7,996 bases of DNA from the NCBI GenBank assembly GCA_045640525.1, contig JAZUFE010000053.1, positions 1 to 7,996 of the forward strand. The letters are read 5' to 3'. Every line of letters begins with the position of its first letter. The first letter of the stretch is position 1. This document shows positions 1 to 5,263 of this stretch, in pieces. The notes under the pieces are model-generated. The model ran no database searches and was not told where the DNA came from. It saw nothing but the letters and a program-made list of their open reading frames with translations. This DNA is from JAILLW01 sp045640525. Its GTDB lineage: Bacteria; Bacillota; Clostridia; Lachnospirales; Lachnospiraceae. The position numbers and the translations under genes were made by a program.

Positions 1-403
1 CAGCATTGAAGTAATCAGCCGCACCTGCAGTAGTCAAAGTCCAACTATAGTTTGAACTACTATATGTCCAAGTTGATGCAGTCCACTTTGAAGATTTAAG
101 TTTTGTTGATGTTGATGTCACGCCATAATCATCTAAATCTGACAATGCAACGCCACCAGCAATTGTTATTGATGTATTTGATGCGCCAAATGAAACCGTA
201 ACATCTGAAGATAATCCTTCTGAATCAGCAACATAAGCTTCTATAGCCGTCTTAACTTCTTCAACGTTCTGAAGGTCTGTAGATTCTCTTGATCTTTCTA
301 CATACTTGATAAACTGAGGTGCCAATACACCAATCAATACTGCCATGATGGCAATAACGATGATTAACTCAACAAGTGAGAAACCTGAATTGTTTTTCTT
401 CAT
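1..403 (-). CDS. Type IV major-pilin-like prepilin, partial (C-terminus beyond left edge)
   Basis: This is a class III prepilin, the structural subunit of a type IV pilus. It is made as a membrane-anchored precursor, processed by a prepilin peptidase and polymerised by PilB/PilC. The visible part is 134 codons, cut by the window edge. It starts with a short basic leader, MKKNNSG, with cleavage expected between Gly7 and Phe8. Phe8 begins FSLVELIIVIAIM, with the conserved Glu at mature position +5 (residue 12), followed by a hydrophobic helix to about residue 30. The start at 403 is well supported: AAGGAG lies at 418-413, nine bases upstream. From about residue 61 to the edge the protein is very rich in Ser/Thr (about 28 of 74 residues) with several Trp and Tyr, which fits a beta-rich pilin head. 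It lies 78 bases downstream of pilC as the fourth visible gene of the operon. Being the simplest pilin here, it is inferred to be the main fibre subunit. Confidence 0.9.
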   Translation of the reverse strand, partial: MKKNNSGFSLVELIIVIAIMAVLIGVLAPQFIKYVERSRESTDLQNVEEVKTAIEAYVADSEGLSSDVTVSFGASNTSITIAGGVALSDLDDYGVTSTSTKLKSSKWTASTWTYSSSNYSWTLTTAGAADYFNA

Positions 404-481
404 ACTTTAGTTCTCCTTTTCTTAAACACTTGGTTTATTTATCTTAAACTTCCGCCCCTACATCGAAAGCTTAATTCATTA
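404..481 (-). other. pilC-pilin intergenic spacer
   Basis: This 78-base spacer separates tandem in-frame stops (TAA TAA) of pilC from the small prepilin gene. It is AT-rich and holds GTTTAAGA twice (on the minus strand) about 20 bases apart. No convincing stem-loop with a T-tract is visible, so transcription probably continues from pilC into the pilin. No convincing promoter for separate pilin expression is visible either, though an AT-rich element could be missed by eye. Confidence 0.4.
413..418 (-). promoter_or_regulatory. Ribosome binding site of the small prepilin
   Basis: AAGGAG on the minus strand, nine bases before the ATG at 403. It is a strong match to the 16S anti-SD sequence and fixes the start of a gene whose end is outside the window. 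Confidence 0.8.
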
Positions 482-1696
482 TTACAGGCTATCCATTGCC
501 TGATACATGGTAAGCATAGGTGCCATAACCGCCCCAATAAGAATTCCGACTATACCTGCCAAAACAATGATAATCATGGGTTCCATGGCTGCCATCAATG
601 ACTGAACCGCCATTTCCACTTCTTCATCATAATAGTCCGCCAACTTGGTGAGCATCTCCTCGGTATTACCGGCTTCCTCACCGATATGTACCATATGATA
701 CATCATTGGAGGAAACAATCCGGATTCCTGAAGCGGTACCGAAAGCGGCACACCTTTGATAACCTCTTCCTTGGCGTCCCTTAGAGCATCCTTAAATAAG
801 GTGTTCTGCATGGTCTGCCCTACTATATCAACCGCATCTACAAGCGATACACCTGCTGCCAATAACGTAGACAGTGTTCTTGCCAACTGCGAACAGGCAC
901 TCTTGGTAGTCAGATTCTTAATTGCCGGTATCTTTAGCGAAATGACGCTCTTAAGATGTTTACCACCGGGAGTCTTCAAATAGAACTTAAGTCCGATTCC
1001 GATGGCAACCACCGCCGGTGCCAGTATATACCAATAGTTCATAATGAAGTCCGACATTGCCACGACTGCTTTGGTAATTCCCGGAAGATCCGTTCCCAAA
1101 TCTGCGAACATATCGGTATAGGAAGGAATAACCACAACCAGCATTACTATAACTACGGCAACAGCAACCACTGCAACCACGATTGGATAAATCATGGCTT
1201 TCTTAACAAGAGCTGCTGTCTTGGCTGACTTTTCATACTGTTCGGCCATACGCTCGAGAGAGGTTTCCAAAGAACCCGACTGTTCACCGGCATTAACCGT
1301 GGTAACCATCAAATCCGAGAACACCTTGGGATGTTCCTTAAGGCCATTAGCCAGGGTTTCACCCTTTTCAACCTCAACCTGAACTTCTCTTATGGCTTTT
1401 CCGAGTATTTTATTCTCCGTCTGTTCTCGCAAGAGCGAAAGACATTCAAGAATGGATACACCGGCTCTTGACATAGCCACGAACTGTCGGCAGAACACAC
1501 CCAAATCTCTTGGTGACGGCTTCTTATCAAAATTGATGTTAATATCCTTATTAAGAACACTCTGCTCGGATACATTGGTTACGATATAACCCTTACTTTT
1601 GAGCTGTGTCTTAACTAACTCTGCGTTCTCACCCTCCTGGGTTCCCTTAATGGACTTACCGTCCTGGGTGATAGCTTCATACTGAAAACTCGCCAT
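482..1696 (-). CDS. pilC: Type IV pilus inner-membrane platform protein, PilC/GspF family
   Basis: PilC is the cytoplasmic-membrane platform of the type IV pilus. It couples the PilB ATPase to extraction of pilins from the membrane. The 404-residue product matches the usual family length and shows two tandem T2SSF-type domains at about 64-190 and 267-392. Each contains the family glutamate motif: GEQSG at 137-141 and GEEAG at 339-343. Three membrane segments are visible, at about 168-190, 221-239 and 372-393, with the first preceded by KKAMIYP, as is typical. The N-terminal 50 residues, MASFQYEAITQDGK onward, match the family's short lead-in domain. The start at 1696 has a GAGGAG ribosome binding site at 1707-1702. 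The gene ends in tandem TAA stops. It follows pilB by about 102 bases and precedes the small pilin by 78. No key element appears to be missing. A GspF of a type II secretion system is the formal alternative, but the pilin context favours a pilus. Confidence 0.95.
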   Translation of the reverse strand: MASFQYEAITQDGKSIKGTQEGENAELVKTQLKSKGYIVTNVSEQSVLNKDININFDKKPSPRDLGVFCRQFVAMSRAGVSILECLSLLREQTENKILGKAIREVQVEVEKGETLANGLKEHPKVFSDLMVTTVNAGEQSGSLETSLERMAEQYEKSAKTAALVKKAMIYPIVVAVVAVAVVIVMLVVVIPSYTDMFADLGTDLPGITKAVVAMSDFIMNYWYILAPAVVAIGIGLKFYLKTPGGKHLKSVISLKIPAIKNLTTKSACSQLARTLSTLLAAGVSLVDAVDIVGQTMQNTLFKDALRDAKEEVIKGVPLSVPLQESGLFPPMMYHMVHIGEEAGNTEEMLTKLADYYDEEVEMAVQSLMAAMEPMIIIVLAGIVGILIGAVMAPMLTMYQAMDSL

Positions 1697-1701
1697 TTCA
1701 A

Positions 1702-1707
1702 CTCCTC
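1702..1707 (-). promoter_or_regulatory. Ribosome binding site of pilC
   Basis: GAGGAG on the minus strand, five bases before the ATG at 1696. It shows that pilC has its own initiation signal, although the upstream spacer contains the pilB-end duplication. Confidence 0.75.
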
Positions 1708-1741
1708 AACATTTCTATCTTTACTTATCTGCTTCTGCACT

Positions 1742-1823
1742 CGCATATCTTTATACTGTGAATCAAAGCTTATCTTCTTCGAATCCGCATATCTTTTACT
1801 ACGAATCGAAGCTTACCTTCTTC
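1742..1823. repeat. Tandem degenerate direct repeat at the pilB 3' end, 44-bp period
   Basis: Two direct copies, 1742-1780 and 1786-1823, match at about 34 of 39 aligned positions with one gap and a 44-base offset. The higher-coordinate copy spans the last codons of pilB (KKVSFDS), its TAG stop and an immediately following in-frame TAA. The other copy lies wholly in the pilB-pilC spacer. Read in the frame shifted by the 44-base offset, the spacer copy gives KKISFDS, differing mainly at synonymous positions. The simplest reading is a local duplication of the gene end followed by divergence. Confidence 0.7.
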
Positions 1824-3493
1824 ATCTCTGTTATGGAAGTAATACCCTCAAGAACATATCTTGTAGCGCTCATTCGAAGTGTGCTCATTCCCTCTTCAAG
1901 AGCTTTGTTCTTAATATCATCGGCTGTTCCGCCTCGGGAAATAACGTTCTTAAGGTCATGAGTCAATTCCATAATCTCATATACACCGATACGCCCCTTA
2001 TATCCTGTGTTATCACACAGCTTGCAACCGCAGGGCTTGAATATCGTCGGCGGGTCGGCAGGATCTACATTAAGTATCGTGCACTCCTCCTCATCCGGAG
2101 TATAACTTTGTTTGCAGCCCGGACATAACCTACGAACCAGACGCTGGGCTATGATTCCGACCGTTGAATCTGCTATAAGGTACGGCTCGATTCCCATATC
2201 TTCAAGACGGGTGATGGTGCTGGCTGCTGAGTTGGTATGTAATGTGGATACAACCAGGTGACCTGTAATGGATGCCTGAACCGCTATAGAAGCCGTCTCG
2301 GTATCACGAATCTCACCAATCATGATGATATCGGGGTCTTGTCGAAGAATGGAACGAAGTGCCGACGCGAATGTCAGGTTGGCTTTGTTATTGGTCTGAA
2401 CCTGATTGATACCGTCGATATTAGCTTCGACAGGATCTTCGACTGTTATTATGTTAACCTCCGAGCTGTTAAGCTCTGATAAGGCTGTATACAATGTAGT
2501 GGATTTACCTGAACCTGTAGGTCCCGTAACAAGCAGAATTCCGTGAGGATTTGAAATAATGTGGTCAAACACCTTAAGCTCCTGGTCGTTGAATCCCAAA
2601 TCCTTCTTGGCTCTGGTTAATGCAGTCTTGGATGTAAGACGCATAACTATCTTTTCGCCGTATACCGTAGGAAGTATGGATACACGGATATCAAATTCAA
2701 GTCTGTCTACAACCTGAGTGATACGACCGTCCTGCGGTTTACGTTTCTCGGCAATATCCATGCCACCGATAATCTTGATTCTGGCTACAAGTGCCGGAAG
2801 AATCTTAACACTGTAGGTATGTCTCTCGTACAAAGTACCGTCAATACGATATCTGATTCGAACCTGTCTTTCCATAGGTTCGATATGAATATCCGATGCA
2901 CGCTGTCTTACAGCCTGATCAATCATGGTCTTAACGAGCTGTACAATAGGAGAATTATTAACATCCTCACTGTACATATCCTCGGTCTCTTCAGTCTCTT
3001 CTTCCTCTTTACCTTTAGTATATTCATCAAGCTGAGACTTAAGTTCGCTCTGACCGTAGATTCTGTCAATAGCCATCGTTACGCTCTTGGGCGTAGCTAC
3101 CACAGGTTCTACCGTCATATTGGTTATGATCGCAATATCGTCAATAGCCATCATATCCATAGGATCCGGCATTGCCACCCTGATGGTGTTAGGTGAATCT
3201 GCGGGAATCTCAAAAGGAAGTACGTTGTACTTCTTAAGTATCTTGTCGTTAACCAGGAACTTAACCGAATCCTCAATTTCGATATCTCCCGGGTTAACCA
3301 TTTCCAGTCCAAGTTGTCTTGAAAGAGCTGTTGCTATAGCTTCTTCTGTTGTAATTCCGGTCTCAACCAAAGTAACACCAAGTCGTTGACCGCTTTCTTT
3401 TTGCTTATCAAGCGCTACCTTTAATTGATCAAAGGTTATTACACCATCATCAATTAAGATGTCCCCCAAACGCTTCTTACGTCTTAACTCCAT
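1799..3493 (-). CDS. pilB: Type IV pilus assembly ATPase, PilB/GspE family, with MshEN-type N-terminus
   Basis: PilB is the cytoplasmic hexameric ATPase that powers pilus extension through PilC. The 564-residue product is full length and has all the hallmarks. Walker A is GPTGSGKST at 324-332, the Asp box ITVEDPVE at 349-356, Walker B DIIMIGEIRD at 388-397, and the His box GHLVVSTLHTN at 411-421. Paired cysteines, CPGC at 457-460 and CKLC at 490-493, form the zinc-binding element common in PilB/GspE; retraction PilT proteins lack it. The N-terminus carries two consecutive RLG..L...G repeats (8-31 and 37-60) that fit the MshEN c-di-GMP-binding module. An acidic Glu-rich linker (about 162-176) separates this N-terminal domain from the ATPase. 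The start at 3493 has AGAGGG three bases upstream. It lies 12 bases after the large pilin gene. The gene ends in tandem stops, TAG then TAA, inside a local direct repeat. Confidence 0.95.
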   Translation of the reverse strand: MELRRKKRLGDILIDDGVITFDQLKVALDKQKESGQRLGVTLVETGITTEEAIATALSRQLGLEMVNPGDIEIEDSVKFLVNDKILKKYNVLPFEIPADSPNTIRVAMPDPMDMMAIDDIAIITNMTVEPVVATPKSVTMAIDRIYGQSELKSQLDEYTKGKEEEETEETEDMYSEDVNNSPIVQLVKTMIDQAVRQRASDIHIEPMERQVRIRYRIDGTLYERHTYSVKILPALVARIKIIGGMDIAEKRKPQDGRITQVVDRLEFDIRVSILPTVYGEKIVMRLTSKTALTRAKKDLGFNDQELKVFDHIISNPHGILLVTGPTGSGKSTTLYTALSELNSSEVNIITVEDPVEANIDGINQVQTNNKANLTFASALRSILRQDPDIIMIGEIRDTETASIAVQASITGHLVVSTLHTNSAASTITRLEDMGIEPYLIADSTVGIIAQRLVRRLCPGCKQSYTPDEEECTILNVDPADPPTIFKPCGCKLCDNTGYKGRIGVYEIMELTHDLKNVISRGGTADDIKNKALEEGMSTLRMSATRYVLEGITSITEMKKVSFDS

Positions 3494-3496
3494 AAT

Positions 3497-3502
3497 CCCT
3501 CT
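3497..3502 (-). promoter_or_regulatory. Ribosome binding site of pilB
   Basis: AGAGGG on the minus strand, three bases before the ATG at 3493 and just after the upstream stop codon. The spacing is short, but it lies in a 12-base gap, which suggests coupling to translation of the large pilin gene. Confidence 0.55.
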
Positions 3503-3505
3503 TAT

Positions 3506-4924
3506 TTAGTATGTAGCTGATGAATTAACTCGATACATGTTACCCGGGTGCGTTGCATATGATCTTAACTGACTGACATTAACCTTGGCATCTTCCAAGC
3601 CGCTGTGCCAGTATACATACTCATACGTTGCGCCACCATCCACTATCTTAACCATGTCTCCATTGGTTCTGATAGGTAAATATACCTCGCCACTACTTAT
3701 ATTTGTAATATCTATCGTATACTCCTGACCTGTCAGCTGTATCAGATAATTAGGATACATAGCCGAGAAGAATTCGGGAGAATCCGCATTCTTATACTCA
3801 ATTTTAACGAAAGTGCCGGACGCCTCAACCAAGACGAACTGATTACCCGCACGTGATGTGAATATTCCGGACGGTGCCGGCATATTAACGTACATCGCAT
3901 CTGTGGTGACACCCGGTTTAGCCAACTGATATCCCTTAACATCACCTGCATGGTCATAGCTGCCATCCGGATTAAGTTCCCACCAATCCTTATCGGTCGC
4001 ATATGGCCAGAAGTTAGGTGCACCCTTGCCTTCCCATTTGGCATACAATGTAATATCACTTGTCACTACAGACGAGAAGTTATATTCATTAATACAAGAC
4101 GATTCTTTATACCATCCCTTGAAATCAAATGTCGGGCAACTGATTTTGGACGAATCGGGTTTGCGTGCCGTCTTGCCATACTCAACTTCCTGTGGATTTT
4201 CATCCGTGAATGTGCCGTGTCCGTTAACATTAAATGTCACATAGCACAATCCCGGAGTAGCTTCAGGTGTAGGTGTAGGAATATTCGGTGTAGCCACGGG
4301 AGCATCCGTTGATTTGGGTGCTGCCGAAGGTGACCATCCTGTCAAATCGAGTGAAACCCTGTCACCGCATTCCGAGCACTCAATCCAAGCCGTTCCCGTC
4401 GTCGTATCAACCCCATAAGTCATGTTCGCAGAATCATACATGTTATGTTTCTCGGAGTTTGATACCTTGATATAATTTCCAACTTCATTCGCAACAGGTT
4501 GGAACGTCACCCCGTAGTGTGTCGACTTATCCGAGCTAGTCGGAAATATCTTGCCCAGTGAAGCCGTATTATTAACCACATCACTTACACTGGTATCAAA
4601 AACGCATCTTGCGTATATATTCAATATAGCCAGTCTGTTTTCCTTGCAAGTCTGCTTACGCTTATTCTCAACCTGCTGACCGAAAGCCGGAGCAATAAGG
4701 CCCACCAAAACAGCCATAATTGCTATGACTATAATAAGTTCTATTAAACTGAATCCCAAATTAGTTTTGAATTTGCGCTGATTCGAACATTCTCCCCGGA
4801 ATATATTATTGCGCGTATCGACGTCTCGAACTTGACGTCTTGAAATGTTACTTGAAAAATGCCCCAAAACATTACTCTTCAAGCCTTTATATTTATTTAA
4901 TATATTGCCCTCAAAAAGAAACAT
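3506..4924 (-). CDS. Large modular prepilin-like protein with InlB B-type repeat
   Basis: This is a pilin-anchored surface protein, inferred to be a minor or tip pilin with an adhesive head. From the ATG at 4924 it has 472 residues. The prepilin signature GFSLIELIIVIAIMAVLVG starts at Gly57. Cleavage is expected at Gly57/Phe58, with the conserved Glu at +5 (residue 62) and a hydrophobic helix to about 81. A pilin-like head follows to about 197, ending in CSEC (183-186). Then comes a Pro/Thr linker (about 198-225). One InlB B-type (Flg_new) repeat occupies about 226-298, recognisable by VTFNVNG, VEYGKT, FKGWY and SDITLYAKW. A C-terminal domain of about 170 residues, rich in Trp and Tyr, is not recognised. 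The length is roughly three times that of an ordinary pilin. The start is uncertain: a TTG at 4993 would add 23 hydrophobic residues, and no typical short prepilin leader is available in frame. It is the first visible gene of the pil operon, 12 bases before pilB. Confidence 0.85.
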   Translation of the reverse strand: MFLFEGNILNKYKGLKSNVLGHFSSNISRRQVRDVDTRNNIFRGECSNQRKFKTNLGFSLIELIIVIAIMAVLVGLIAPAFGQQVENKRKQTCKENRLAILNIYARCVFDTSVSDVVNNTASLGKIFPTSSDKSTHYGVTFQPVANEVGNYIKVSNSEKHNMYDSANMTYGVDTTTGTAWIECSECGDRVSLDLTGWSPSAAPKSTDAPVATPNIPTPTPEATPGLCYVTFNVNGHGTFTDENPQEVEYGKTARKPDSSKISCPTFDFKGWYKESSCINEYNFSSVVTSDITLYAKWEGKGAPNFWPYATDKDWWELNPDGSYDHAGDVKGYQLAKPGVTTDAMYVNMPAPSGIFTSRAGNQFVLVEASGTFVKIEYKNADSPEFFSAMYPNYLIQLTGQEYTIDITNISSGEVYLPIRTNGDMVKIVDGGATYEYVYWHSGLEDAKVNVSQLRSYATHPGNMYRVNSSATY

Positions 4925-5041
4925 TAAACAAGTACCACCCAATAATCCACATACACAAATAATATACACCGAAGTACCTGTTTTATCAACCAAAAACGTA
5001 GCATTTTCTTGGCAAAAGTAAGCATATTTTGATGGTTTTTC

Positions 5042-5073
5042 GTTATGTAACCCCTTTTTGTAATGTTATGTAA
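5042..5073. repeat. Direct repeat GTTATGTAA x2
   Basis: GTTATGTAA occurs at 5042-5050 and again at 5065-5073, a 23-base offset, about two helical turns. It lies roughly 120-150 bases upstream of the ATG at 4924. It could be paired binding sites for a regulator of the pil operon, but two 9-mers in AT-rich DNA may also be chance. Confidence 0.35.
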
Positions 5074-5172
5074 ATCCAAACTTCTTGGTTGATTTTTAAG
5101 GGTACTAATTTTGAAAATTTTATAAAAATTTAATCAAGTGAAATTTGCTTTCATCATCGCTACCACCCGGTA

Positions 5173-5192
5173 AAATATGTGATTGCATATTT
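5173..5192. promoter_or_regulatory. Perfect inverted repeat, candidate operator
   Basis: AAATATG and CATATTT form perfect 7-base arms around a 6-base centre, TGATTG. The dyad lies between the candidate plus-strand promoter (5198-5227) and the body of the divergent region, where a dimeric regulator could affect one or both units. As an RNA hairpin it would be AT-rich with no adjoining T-run, so it does not look like a terminator. The assignment rests on symmetry and position only. Confidence 0.4.
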
Positions 5193-5197
5193 GGGTC

Positions 5198-5227
5198 TTG
5201 CCCATTCATTATACTTCAATATAAAAT
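5198..5227 (+). promoter_or_regulatory. Candidate promoter of the glycosyltransferase/acyltransferase pair
   Basis: TTGCCC at 5198-5203 pairs with TATAAA at 5220-5225 (16-base spacer) or TAAAAT at 5222-5227 (18-base spacer). Both are reasonable sigma-A-type arrangements. Transcription would start near 5232, after the first in-frame ATG at 5228. That supports translation from the ATG at 5264. This is inference from hexamer matches in AT-rich DNA. Confidence 0.4.
5208..5213 (-). promoter_or_regulatory. Candidate -10 element for the pil operon
   Basis: A perfect TATAAT lies on the minus strand, pointing toward the pilus genes. The expected -35 position has no good match; TTGCAT is present but with only 14 bases of spacer. 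If real, it would give a leader of nearly 280 bases before the ATG at 4924. It overlaps the candidate plus-strand promoter, so the two could compete. Confidence 0.25.
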
Positions 5228-5247
5228 ATGCAAGATAACATCTGTTT

Positions 5248-5253
5248 AAAGGA
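5248..5253 (+). promoter_or_regulatory. Ribosome binding site deciding the glycosyltransferase start
   Basis: AAAGGA lies ten bases before the ATG at 5264. The alternative in-frame ATG at 5228 has only an A/T-rich stretch in front of it, so this site favours the downstream start. Confidence 0.55.
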
Positions 5254-5263
5254 ATTTAGTAGT

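Larger units (their letters stand above)
4925..5263. other. Divergent intergenic region between the pil operon and the glycosyltransferase pair
   Basis: This region of about 340 bases separates two divergent transcription units. It contains a very AT-rich core (about 5100-5150), a 9-bp direct repeat, a perfect inverted repeat at 5173-5192, and -10-like hexamers on both strands near 5208-5227. The minus-strand reading frame of the large pilin stays open back to a TAA at 5068, so part of this region may be translated or may be a gene remnant. A minus-strand 33-codon frame (5025-4924) also lies here. No RNA gene, riboswitch fold or rho-independent terminator is recognisable by eye. Confidence 0.5.

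Noticed and set aside
2819..3196. Plus-strand 125-codon open frame opposite pilB.
   Set aside because: It lies wholly inside the well-supported pilB gene on the other strand, has no recognisable motif and is an antisense shadow. The same applies to the other plus-strand frames within 756-4312 and the minus-strand frames within 5246-6850.
5171..5192. Inverted repeat considered as a rho-independent terminator.
   Set aside because: The stem is almost entirely A/T and no T-run follows on either strand; it fits an operator better.
4994..5227. Possible c-di-GMP riboswitch upstream of the pil operon, suggested by GGTAGCG- and GGGCAA-like words on the minus strand.
   Set aside because: The conserved GEMM-I core words (GCACAGGGCAAACC-like and CGCAAAGCC-like) and the matching stems are absent. 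Similarity to isolated short words is not enough.
5228..5263. Earlier ATG at 5228 as start of the glycosyltransferase.
   Set aside because: It has no ribosome binding site, and the candidate promoter would start transcription after it. The ATG at 5264 has AAAGGA ten bases upstream and begins MKKFFK before the first membrane helix.
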